Source: Knufia peltigerae (Eukaryota > Ascomycota > Eurotiomycetes > Chaetothyriales > Trichomeriaceae). Taken from it: DNA of 64,000 bases. A model generated the notes under the pieces. The model was not told the DNA's origin and searched no databases. It saw only the letters and a list, made by a program, of their open reading frames with translations. Made by a program: the position numbers and the translations under genes. Shown piece by piece: positions 32,193 to 40,804 of this stretch. Each line of letters starts with the position of its first letter. The first letter of the stretch is position 1. The DNA lies in the NCBI GenBank assembly GCA_030247855.1, contig JAPDRN010000056.1, forward strand, positions 1 to 64,000, given 5' to 3'.

Positions 32193-35100
32193 ATGAACGC
32201 TATCGACAAAATGCCGCAGTCCCGCCAGCGCCAACAGCGTGTCGCCATCGATGGCGCCATGAGCCGCGACCGTGGACGATTGCTGGGAATGCTCTCGCGT
32301 TGCCAGGCCAAGCCACAGGATGCGGCGCTGGCCGCCAACTTCGAGCAGGCCTTGCAGGTTTCGGTGCAGCGCCGGCAGGCGCTGGCGCAACAACAGCCGG
32401 CCATTACTCTGGACCCACAGCTGCCGATTGCGCGTGAAGCCGAGACCATCACCCAGTTGATCCGCGACCATCAGGTGGTGGTGATCGCCGGTGAAACCGG
32501 CTCGGGCAAGACCACGCAGCTGCCGAAACTGTGCCTGGCCGCCGGCCGTGGCCAGGCGGGGATGATCGGCTGCACGCAGCCGCGACGGATCGCCGCACGT
32601 GCGGTGGCCAGCCGTGTCGCGCAGGAACTGCAGAGCGAACTGGGCCAGCTGGTCGGCTATCAGGTGCGCTTCAACGACAAGGTCGGCGAAGACACCCGCA
32701 TCAAGTTCATGACCGACGGCATCCTGCTGGCAGAGATCGCCAGCGACCGCTGGTTGTCGAACTACGACACGATCATCGTCGACGAAGCGCACGAACGCAG
32801 CCTCAACATCGACTTCCTGCTCGGCTATCTCAAGCAGCTGCTGCGCAAGCGCCCGGACCTGAAGCTGATCGTCACGTCAGCGACCATCGACACCGAGCGT
32901 TTCGCCCAGCATTTCGACAACGCGCCGGTGATCAGCGTCGAAGGCCGCACCTATCCGGTGGAGGTGCGCTATCGCACGCTGGAAGGCGAGGGCGAAGAGC
33001 AGGGCGAACGCACGGTCAACGATGCCATCGTCTCGGCCATCGACGAAATCACCCGCCTGGATTCCCGTGGCGACGTGCTGATCTTCCTGCCGGGCGAGCG
33101 TGAGATCCGCGATGCGCACCAGTCGCTGGAGCGGCGCAAGTACCGCAACACCGAAGTACTGCCGCTGTACGCGCGGCTGTCCAACCAAGACCAGGACCGG
33201 GTGTTCAACCCTGGCCCGAACCGGCGCATCGTGCTGGCCACCAACGTGGCCGAGACCTCGCTGACGGTGCCGCGCATCCGCTATGTGGTCGACCCCGGTT
33301 TCGCCCGCGTCAAGCGTTACAGCCCGCGCAACAAGCTTGACCGCCTGCACATCGAGCCGATCTCGCAGGCCAGTGCCAACCAGCGCAAGGGCCGCTGTGG
33401 TCGCGTGGCCGAGGGCATCTGCTATCGCCTCTATGCCGAGGCCGATTTCCAGGCACGGCCGGAGTTCACCGATCCGGAAATCCGTCGTTCCAGCCTGGCC
33501 GGGGTGATCCTGCGCATGCTGCAGCTTGGCCTGGGCCGCATCGAGGACTTCCCGTTCCTCGAGGCGCCGGATGAGCGGGCCGTCGCTGATGGTTGGCAGC
33601 ATCTGACCGAGCTGGGGGCGATCGACAGCGAGCGCCATCTGACCGCGATCGGCAAGCAGATGGCGCGCCTGCCGGTGGACGTGAAGCTGGCACGCATGCT
33701 GGTTGCCGCACAGGCGGCCGGTTGCCTGCGGCCGATGCTGGTGATCGCCTCGTTCCTGGGTATCCAGGATCCGCGCGAACGGCCGCCCGAAGCGCGTGGC
33801 GCCGCCGACAACGCACATGCGCAGTTCGCTGACGGCCGCTCCGAGTTCGTCGGTGTGCTGCGCCTGTGGGATGCCTATCGCCAGTCCCATGAGGATCTGA
33901 CGCAATCAAAGCTGCGCGACTGGTGTGGCCGCCACTTCCTCGGCTTCCTGCGCATGCGCGAATGGCGCGAGCTGCACCGGCAGCTGCGCCTGCTGTGCGA
34001 GGAACTGGGCTGGAAAGAAGAGACCAATGAGGTATCGATGGCGCCGTTGCTGGCCGGCAGCAGTGCGCCGGCGCCGACGCGCGATGATGCCGCGGCGGTG
34101 AAGGCGACCCGTGGCCAGCTGCACCGTGCCGCGCGCCTGGCCCGCGAGGGCAAGGGCGAAACAGCGCCCGCGCCGGTCGCCGCTCGCGCGCAGAAGGACC
34201 AGGCGCCCGACGGCGGTGGTTACAGCGAACGCGTTCGCGCTGCTGCTTATCAGACCCTGCATCGGGCGCTGGTGGCGGGCCTGCCTACGCAGATCGGCCA
34301 TCGCAGCGAAAAGGGCGATTTCCAGGCGCCACGCCAGCGCCGTTTCCTGCCGTTCCCCGGCTCGACGCTGTCCAAGCGGCCGCCGCCGTGGCTGCTGGCA
34401 GCCAACCTGCTGGATACGCAGAAGGTGTGGGGCATGACCCTGGCGGCAATCGAGGCGGACTGGGTGATTGCCGAACTGCCGCACCTGCTGCTGCGCAAGC
34501 ATTTCGATCCGCACTGGTCGCGTGCACAGGGCCAGGTGCTGGCCTCCGAACAGATCAGCCTGTTCGGGCTGGTGCTGGCACCGAAGAAACCGGTGCATTA
34601 CGGCCGCATCAATGCCGTCGAAGCGCACGACATCTTCGTGCGCCAGGCGCTGGTGACCGGTGAGATCAACACCCGCGCCAGCTTCGTGGCTGACAACCAG
34701 AAGGTGCTGGAGCAGGCGCGCGAGGAAGAAGCCAAGCTGCGCCGTGCCGGCATCGTCGCCGACGAGGACTGGCAGGCACGCTGGTATCTGGACCGGGTGC
34801 CGCCGCAGATCCATTCCGCGTCCGGGTTGGATGCGTGGTGGAAGGCGTTGCCGCCGGAACAGCGCAGGGGACTGAACTGGTCGCTGGTGGATCTGCTGCC
34901 GGGCGAAGGCAGCGAGCAGGAGCGCTACCCGAAGTACCTGGCATTGGGCCAGGCGCGGCTGCCGCTGCACTACCGCTTCGAACCCGGGGCCGAAGATGAC
35001 GGCGTGACCCTGGACGTGCCGCTGCATCTGCTCAATGCACTGGATGCAGTGCAGTTGGGGTGGCTGGCGCCGGGTTTCGTTGCCGACAAGGCGGCGGCCT

Positions 35101-36278
35101 TGATCCGCAGCCTGCCCAAGGCGATGCGGCGCAACTACGTGCCGGCACCCGATTTCGCGCGCGCGTTCTACGAGGCCTTCCCACAGCCCAGCGCCGACGC
35201 GATCACCGGCGAGCTGGCGCGCTTCCTGTCCCGGGCAACCGGGGCAACCGTGGCCGCCACCGATTTCGAGCCCGGTTCCATCGAACCGCATCTGCACATG
35301 AACCTGCGCCTGCGCGATGAGCAGGGCAAGGTGCTGGCAACCTCGCGCGACCTCGAGGCGCTGCGTGCGAAGTTCGGCGGCCAGGCCGGCGATGCGTTCG
35401 CCGCACGTGCCGGGCGCGAAATGGCAGCCGATGGCCTGCGCACGTTCCCGGCCACGCCGATTCCGCTGCAGGTGCCGGGCGAAGCCGGTGTGCCGGCCTA
35501 TCCCGCGCTGAAGGATGAGGGTGACAGCGTCGCATTGCGTATCTACGCCGATCGCCAACAGGCCGAGGAATTGCACCCGCTCGGCGTGCGCCGGCTGCTG
35601 GAGATCGGCCTGGGCGAGAAGATCAAGCAGGCACGCAAGCAGTTGCCGGTCGCAGCGAAAACCGGCCTGTTGTACGCCTCGATCGAAACCCAGGAACGCC
35701 TGCGTGGCGATCTGGTCGATGCGGCGCTGAATGCCGTGCTGGCTGATGGTCTGGGCGATATCCGCGATGCGGCGACATTCGAGCAGCGTCGTGAACACGC
35801 CGCAAAAACGCTGTTCGGCGAAGCCATGCAGCGGTTGAAGCTGGCCGAGTCGATCCTTGCCCTGGTGGCCGAGTTGAAGCCGATGCTGGAAGCGCCGTTG
35901 ATGGGTTGGGCGCGCGGCAATCTGGATGACATGGAAGCGCAGTTGGTCGGGCTGATCCATCCGGGCTTCCTGCGTGACACGCCGGCCGATGCCCTGGCGC
36001 AGTACCCGCGCTACCTGAAAGCGATGATCCTGCGCACTGAACGCGCCAAGCGCGATCCGCCACGTGACCAGGCGCGCATGCTGGAACTGCATCCGTTCCT
36101 GGAGGCGTTGCAGGTGGGCGAGCAGCAGGGCCTGCGCGAGCGGCCGCAGTGGCAGGCACTGCGCTGGGACCTGGAAGAACTGAGGGTGTCGTTGTTCGCG
36201 CAGGAACTGGGCGCACGCACCGGCGTTTCAGCGAAGAAACTGGCGCAGCGGGTGGCCGCACTGCGCCAGGCCTCGTAA
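32193..36278 (+). CDS. hrpA: ATP-dependent RNA helicase HrpA
   Basis: A DEAH-box RNA helicase of 1361 residues, close to the usual HrpA length. Walker A is GETGSGKTTQLPKL (about residue 100), the DEAH motif VDEAHERSLNIDFLL, SAT is TSATIDTERF, and motif VI is QRKGRCGRVAEG. The HA2/OB region and the long C-terminal HrpA-specific domain (DUF3418) follow. HrpA rescues stalled ribosomes in E. coli. The ATG at 32193 is one codon after an in-frame TTG. No good ribosome site is visible. Confidence 0.96.
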   Translation: MNAIDKMPQSRQRQQRVAIDGAMSRDRGRLLGMLSRCQAKPQDAALAANFEQALQVSVQRRQALAQQQPAITLDPQLPIAREAETITQLIRDHQVVVIAGETGSGKTTQLPKLCLAAGRGQAGMIGCTQPRRIAARAVASRVAQELQSELGQLVGYQVRFNDKVGEDTRIKFMTDGILLAEIASDRWLSNYDTIIVDEAHERSLNIDFLLGYLKQLLRKRPDLKLIVTSATIDTERFAQHFDNAPVISVEGRTYPVEVRYRTLEGEGEEQGERTVNDAIVSAIDEITRLDSRGDVLIFLPGEREIRDAHQSLERRKYRNTEVLPLYARLSNQDQDRVFNPGPNRRIVLATNVAETSLTVPRIRYVVDPGFARVKRYSPRNKLDRLHIEPISQASANQRKGRCGRVAEGICYRLYAEADFQARPEFTDPEIRRSSLAGVILRMLQLGLGRIEDFPFLEAPDERAVADGWQHLTELGAIDSERHLTAIGKQMARLPVDVKLARMLVAAQAAGCLRPMLVIASFLGIQDPRERPPEARGAADNAHAQFADGRSEFVGVLRLWDAYRQSHEDLTQSKLRDWCGRHFLGFLRMREWRELHRQLRLLCEELGWKEETNEVSMAPLLAGSSAPAPTRDDAAAVKATRGQLHRAARLAREGKGETAPAPVAARAQKDQAPDGGGYSERVRAAAYQTLHRALVAGLPTQIGHRSEKGDFQAPRQRRFLPFPGSTLSKRPPPWLLAANLLDTQKVWGMTLAAIEADWVIAELPHLLLRKHFDPHWSRAQGQVLASEQISLFGLVLAPKKPVHYGRINAVEAHDIFVRQALVTGEINTRASFVADNQKVLEQAREEEAKLRRAGIVADEDWQARWYLDRVPPQIHSASGLDAWWKALPPEQRRGLNWSLVDLLPGEGSEQERYPKYLALGQARLPLHYRFEPGAEDDGVTLDVPLHLLNALDAVQLGWLAPGFVADKAAALIRSLPKAMRRNYVPAPDFARAFYEAFPQPSADAITGELARFLSRATGATVAATDFEPGSIEPHLHMNLRLRDEQGKVLATSRDLEALRAKFGGQAGDAFAARAGREMAADGLRTFPATPIPLQVPGEAGVPAYPALKDEGDSVALRIYADRQQAEELHPLGVRRLLEIGLGEKIKQARKQLPVAAKTGLLYASIETQERLRGDLVDAALNAVLADGLGDIRDAATFEQRREHAAKTLFGEAMQRLKLAESILALVAELKPMLEAPLMGWARGNLDDMEAQLVGLIHPGFLRDTPADALAQYPRYLKAMILRTERAKRDPPRDQARMLELHPFLEALQVGEQQGLRERPQWQALRWDLEELRVSLFAQELGARTGVSAKKLAQRVAALRQAS

Positions 36279-36330
36279 CCCCCGGCCTGACCCCGCCGGG
36301 TGCTGACCGGCGGGGTGGGTGGAATGCCAG

Positions 36331-36351
36331 CCACGCATGGCGTGGATCTAC
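36331..36351 (-). repeat. SMAG-type stem-loop
   Basis: CCACGCATGGCGTGGATC then TAC, in the space between the convergent ends of hrpA and the exported protein gene. Confidence 0.8.
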
Positions 36352-36384
36352 TGCCGGTCTCGGCGGTAGCGGCCGATGGCGCCG

Positions 36385-36921
36385 TTACTTGGTGCGACGC
36401 ACCTTGGGCTGGGTGTTCACACCTTCGACCTTCAGGTACCACACGCCCATCACCCCGGGGCTGATGCTGACCTTCGGCGATTGCTTGCGCACGCCGGAAA
36501 CCGAGGTGGTATCGGTCTGTTCCCATTGCTGGCCATTGTCCAGCACGTAGATCCGGCCCTTGCCGAAACCGCGGAACTCGCCCTGCAGCACGCCGCTGAT
36601 CGGCTCGTTGCTGCCGAAGTCGAAGAAGCCGCGGTTCTTCACGATCACTTCCTGGCGACCTTCCTCGCGCGCTTCTTCGCGCACCGCAGCGACGGCTTCG
36701 GTGGTGGCGGCTTCAACCTTGCCCTGCAGCCAGCGGTTCAGCGTCGCCAGCTCGGCGGCATTGAGTTTGTCCAGGCCGGCGGCCTTGAATTCGGTCGCTG
36801 ACATCTGCTGCTGCAGGTCACCCTGCACCACGCGCTGGGCCAGCGCGGGTGCCGACAGGGACAGCAGTACGGCGGCACAGGCCAGAAGGTGCGGGCGGAA
36901 AGGCAGGGTGATCGAAGGCAT
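36385..36921 (-). CDS. Exported hypothetical protein
   Basis: A 178-residue protein with a signal peptide (PHLLACAAVLLSLSAPALAQ) that fixes the start at 36921. A helical middle part (EFKAAGLDKLNAAELATLNRWL, then Glu/Ala/Arg-rich) is followed by a beta-rich C-terminal half (ISGVLQGEFRGFGKGRIYVLDNGQQWEQ). That half looks like a small SH3- or OB-like domain. The family is not named here; similar proteins occur widely in Xanthomonadaceae as far as I know. It converges with hrpA and is transcribed away from relA. Confidence 0.8.
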   Translation of the reverse strand: MPSITLPFRPHLLACAAVLLSLSAPALAQRVVQGDLQQQMSATEFKAAGLDKLNAAELATLNRWLQGKVEAATTEAVAAVREEAREEGRQEVIVKNRGFFDFGSNEPISGVLQGEFRGFGKGRIYVLDNGQQWEQTDTTSVSGVRKQSPKVSISPGVMGVWYLKVEGVNTQPKVRRTK

Positions 36922-37051
36922 GGCGGAACTCTCCCGTGGATGTCGGCGAGTGTAGCGGCATGTCCACATTCCCGGCGATGGTGGCCGCGGCGATTGTTCC
37001 TGAACGGCTGCGGCGCTAGTGTAGGGGCTTCCATCTTGCCTGCTCGATGCT

Positions 37052-39208
37052 GTGAACCGCGCTTCCGTCCCCGGCCTGGATGCCTTGTTGAACCGTCCCT
37101 CGGCAGCCGTGCTGCCTGCTCCGCTGCGCCAGGCCCTGCGCGGGCACTGGGAAGCGCCGGACTGCGACCCGCAGATGCGTGCCAGCTGGTCGGTGCTGGG
37201 CGATACCCTGGACGCGCTGGCAATGCTCTCGGCAGACGAGGGCGCCGTGGTGGCGGCCCTGCTGTTCGATCTGCCGGGTCTGCGCGTCCACCTCGATGCA
37301 CTGCCGCTGGGCAGCCACAAAGCGGCGGTGATCGGTCTGCTCGATGGACAGGATGCGGCCGATCCCGTTTGGGCACTGCATGCCGGTCGCGAGGCAGGCC
37401 GCAACAGCGAAGGCCTGCGCCGGTTGTTGCTGGCCATCATCCGCGACCTGCGGGTGGTGCCGATCCTGCTGGCCCGGCAGTTGGCGCGCATGCGCGCGGC
37501 CGACAAGCTCGATGAGGAGCAGCGCCGCGCGCTGGCCCAGTTGACCCGCGACATCCATGCGCCGCTGGCCAACCGGCTCGGCATCTGGCAGTTGAAGTGG
37601 GAACTGGAAGACCTGGCGTTTCGCCACCTGGAGCCGGAAACCTACCGGCGCATCGCGCGCGAGGTCGATGAGACCCGCATCGCCCGCGAGCGCTACGTCG
37701 AGAACGTGAAGAAGGTGCTGTCGCGCGAACTGGGCGTGCAGGGCATCCGCGCCGAGGTCAGTGGCCGGCCCAAGCACATCTACAGCATCTGGCGGAAGAT
37801 GCAGAAGAAGCGCCTGGCATTCGATCAGTTGTATGACATCCGTGCGGTACGGGTGATGGTCGACGACGTCGCCGCCTGCTACGCCGCGCTCGGCGTGGTG
37901 CATGCGCTGTGGGCACCGGTGCCGAGCGAGTTCGACGATTACATCGCCCGGCCCAAGGCCAACGATTACCGCTCGCTGCACACGGCGGTGGTTGGCCCGG
38001 AAGGGCGCACCATCGAGGTGCAGATCCGCACCCACGACATGCACGCGCAGGCCGAGCTGGGCGTGGCCGCGCACTGGAAATACAAGGAAGGCGGCAGGGG
38101 CGCGGAGAAGTCGTTCGATCGCAAGATCACCTGGATGCGGCAGCTGCTGGAGCAGGCGCAGGACGGGCAGGGCAATGAACTGGCCGGCGCGCTCGATGCC
38201 GAGCTGACCGAGGACCGGGTCTACGCGCTGACCCCGAAGGACGAGGTGCTGGACCTGCCGCAAGGTGCCACACCGCTGGATTTTGCCTACCAGGTGCACA
38301 CCATGGTCGGGCACCGCTGCCGTGGCGCCAAGGTCAACGGTCGCATCGTGCCGTTGACCTACCGCCTGCGCAGCGGTGACCGGGTCGAGATCCTGACCGG
38401 CAAGGAGGCCGACCCGCGCCGCGACTGGCTGATGCCGGCCAACGGGTTCCTGGCCAGCAACCGCTCGCGCGAGAAGGTGCGCAGCTGGTTCCACAAGCTG
38501 GACCGTGCGCGCAACGTGCAGGCGGGGCGCGAGCTGCTGGAGCGCGAACTGAAGCGGCTGGGCCTGCAGCATTCGGACCTGTCCGCAGCGGCGAAGAAGT
38601 TCCATGCCGACAGTGTCGACGACCTCTATATCCAGGTCGCCCTGGGCGATACCGGCCCCAACCAGGTCAGCCGTTCGCTGCTGGAGGCCGAGCGTGCGGC
38701 CAGCCAGCCGGCGCCGACGTCGGCCCTGCCGCGGCCGACCGCGCGCCGCGAGAACCTGGGCAAGTCCAAGTTCACCGTACAGGGCGTGGGCAACCTGCTG
38801 GTGCAGCTGGCGCGCTGCTGCCAGCCGGTGGCGGGCGAACCGATTGTCGGCTACCTGACCCGTAGCCGGGGTGTCACGGTGCATCGTGCAGACTGCGTGG
38901 CCCTGGCGCGGCTGGCTGCGACCAGCCCGCAGCGGATCCTGCCGGTGGAATGGGGCCAGGCCGGCGGTGGCTATGAAGTGGACGTGGTGGTCGACGCAGT
39001 GGACCGCCGCTGGCTGCTGAAGGACATCACCAACCTGATCGCACAGGAAGACGCCTACGTGCTGGACATCCACAGCGACAACGTCCGCAACAGTGGCCGC
39101 GCGCATCTGCGCCTGCGGCTGAAGGTCAGTGACTACGGCCAGCTGTCGAATCTGCTGGGCAAGCTCGATGCGTTGCCCGGTGTCAGCGAGGCGCGTCGTC
39201 TGGGCTGA
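37052..39208 (+). CDS. relA: (p)ppGpp synthetase RelA
   Basis: The ribosome-associated alarmone synthetase of the stringent response, 718 residues, starting at GTG 37052 (an ATG five bases earlier meets a stop at once). The N-terminal hydrolase domain is degenerate: the HD pair is replaced by Phe72-Asp73 in AALLFDLPG, so it should only make (p)ppGpp. The synthetase domain is intact (RPKHIYSIWRKMQKKRLAFD, RPKANDYRSLHTAVVGPEG, EVQIRTHDMHAQAELG). TGS (about 385-450) and C-terminal ACT domains follow. Confidence 0.95.
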   Translation: MNRASVPGLDALLNRPSAAVLPAPLRQALRGHWEAPDCDPQMRASWSVLGDTLDALAMLSADEGAVVAALLFDLPGLRVHLDALPLGSHKAAVIGLLDGQDAADPVWALHAGREAGRNSEGLRRLLLAIIRDLRVVPILLARQLARMRAADKLDEEQRRALAQLTRDIHAPLANRLGIWQLKWELEDLAFRHLEPETYRRIAREVDETRIARERYVENVKKVLSRELGVQGIRAEVSGRPKHIYSIWRKMQKKRLAFDQLYDIRAVRVMVDDVAACYAALGVVHALWAPVPSEFDDYIARPKANDYRSLHTAVVGPEGRTIEVQIRTHDMHAQAELGVAAHWKYKEGGRGAEKSFDRKITWMRQLLEQAQDGQGNELAGALDAELTEDRVYALTPKDEVLDLPQGATPLDFAYQVHTMVGHRCRGAKVNGRIVPLTYRLRSGDRVEILTGKEADPRRDWLMPANGFLASNRSREKVRSWFHKLDRARNVQAGRELLERELKRLGLQHSDLSAAAKKFHADSVDDLYIQVALGDTGPNQVSRSLLEAERAASQPAPTSALPRPTARRENLGKSKFTVQGVGNLLVQLARCCQPVAGEPIVGYLTRSRGVTVHRADCVALARLAATSPQRILPVEWGQAGGGYEVDVVVDAVDRRWLLKDITNLIAQEDAYVLDIHSDNVRNSGRAHLRLRLKVSDYGQLSNLLGKLDALPGVSEARRLG

Positions 39209-39238
39209 GCTTCACGCTGCCCCGGCTACCCTGCACGC

Positions 39239-40804
39239 ATGGAACGCGAGCCCCCGCATCGCTCACACGGCGCCGCACATCCGGCGCTCGATCGCGTTCG
39301 CCGCGAAAGCCGCTGGTGGTGGCTGCAGGCGCGCCATGCGCGCCGGGTGTGGCGTTGGGCGCTGTTGGCTGCTGCAGCCGTGTTCGTTCTGCTGGTGCTG
39401 GTGCGCAAGCCGCTGGCCGACTGGTTCTGGGATGAGCCACAGATAGAACAACTGCTGGCCGAGGGCGATCGCGCGCTGGCCGAAGGGCGCCTGACTGCGG
39501 GCGACGGCAGTGGCGCGCGCGAACGCTACCAGGCGGTACTGGCTTTGGACGGCGACCGCCCGCAGGCGCGGCAGGGCCTGGCCCGTACCGGCGCGGCAGC
39601 GTTGCAGCAGTCGCGTGAGCGGCTGCAGGCGGGCGACCTCGACGGCTGCGCGCAGGCGCTGGCGTTGGCGCGTGAGCTGCAGGTGCCGCGCGCCGAAGCG
39701 GATGCGGTGGCCAAGCAACTGCAGGCGCGTCGTCGCGCCGGCGCTGGCATCGGCGCGTTGCTTGCACAGGCCCGCAATGCCTTTGCAGCGGGGCGGCTGG
39801 ACGACGGCGACAGCAGTGCGTTGCCGTTGTTCCAGCGTGTGCTGGCGCTGCAACCGGACAACCTGCCTGCGCTGGAAGGTCGCGAGGATGCATTGAGCGA
39901 CCTGCTGCAGCAGGCGCGTGCACAGGCTGCGCGCGGCGAACTGACCACGGCGGCTGCGATCCTGCAGCGTGCACGCCAGTTCGATGCAGGTCATTCCGAG
40001 CTTCCTGCCAGCCAGGAAGCACTGGCCCAGGCCGTCGACCAGCGGCTGCAGCAGGGCCAGCGCGCGCTCAAACGGCAGCAGCTGGAGATGGCCGCAGACA
40101 GTTTCCAGGCCGTGCTGGCGGTCACGTCCGATGATCCCACTGCACTGCGTGGGCGCGAGCAGACCGTCCAGGCATTGCTGGCGCGCAGCCAGAAGCGGGC
40201 CGACGATTTCCAGTTCGAGGCGGCCGACAAGGACGCCGCGCTCGCGGCAGATCTGGGCGCCTCGCAAGCGGCGCAGCAGCAGCTGGCACAGCGCCTGCAG
40301 CGTGCGCGGCAGGCACGCCAGTCGTTGCAGCAGCCGGGCATCAGCGCTGCCCAGCGTGAGCGCCAGCTGCGTGATCGACTGCGCCAGATCGATCGCGCCG
40401 AGCGTGCCGGGCGGTGGATCAGCCCCCCCGGTCACAGCGCCTTCGATGCGCTGCGTGAAGCGCAGGCACTGGCACCGCGCGACAGCCGGGTCAAGGCGGC
40501 GGCAGCGCGTCTGCTGCCCGCCAGCAGGTCCTGCTTCGATGACAACCTGCGACAGAACCGGGTGCAGGCTGCGGGCGCCTGCCTGCAGGCCTGGCAGACG
40601 CTGGCGCCGACCGCCGCAGGATTGCCCGATGCGCGTTCGCGCCTGGCACAGCGCTGGCTGGCGATCGGCAGCGAACGGCTGGGTCGCGGGGATGTGGAAT
40701 TTGCCGCCTCGGCCGTGGAGCAGGTGCGGCGGCTGCAGCCGGATCTGGCCGAGCTTGCCGCGTTCGAGGACCGCCTGCGGCACGCAGGCGGCCACATCGA
40801 CTAG
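39239..40804 (+). CDS. Membrane-anchored TPR-like protein
   Basis: A 521-residue protein with one membrane helix near residues 40-60 (RWALLAAAAVFVLLVLV) and a long helical periplasmic region. That region is built of TPR-like repeats (LLAEGDRALAEGRL, LLAQARNAFAAGRLDDGD, LLQQARAQAARGELTTAA). The composition is very rich in Ala, Gln, Leu and Arg. No enzyme motif is visible, so a scaffold or assembly role is likely but unproven. It follows relA by 30 bp. Its stop codon overlaps the stop of the convergent glycosyltransferase gene within the palindrome CTAG. Confidence 0.8.
   Translation: MEREPPHRSHGAAHPALDRVRRESRWWWLQARHARRVWRWALLAAAAVFVLLVLVRKPLADWFWDEPQIEQLLAEGDRALAEGRLTAGDGSGARERYQAVLALDGDRPQARQGLARTGAAALQQSRERLQAGDLDGCAQALALARELQVPRAEADAVAKQLQARRRAGAGIGALLAQARNAFAAGRLDDGDSSALPLFQRVLALQPDNLPALEGREDALSDLLQQARAQAARGELTTAAAILQRARQFDAGHSELPASQEALAQAVDQRLQQGQRALKRQQLEMAADSFQAVLAVTSDDPTALRGREQTVQALLARSQKRADDFQFEAADKDAALAADLGASQAAQQQLAQRLQRARQARQSLQQPGISAAQRERQLRDRLRQIDRAERAGRWISPPGHSAFDALREAQALAPRDSRVKAAAARLLPASRSCFDDNLRQNRVQAAGACLQAWQTLAPTAAGLPDARSRLAQRWLAIGSERLGRGDVEFAASAVEQVRRLQPDLAELAAFEDRLRHAGGHID

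Noticed and set aside
33906..36092. 728-codon minus-strand frame inside hrpA
   Set aside because: Antisense shadow of a long GC-rich gene; same pattern as opposite other large genes here.
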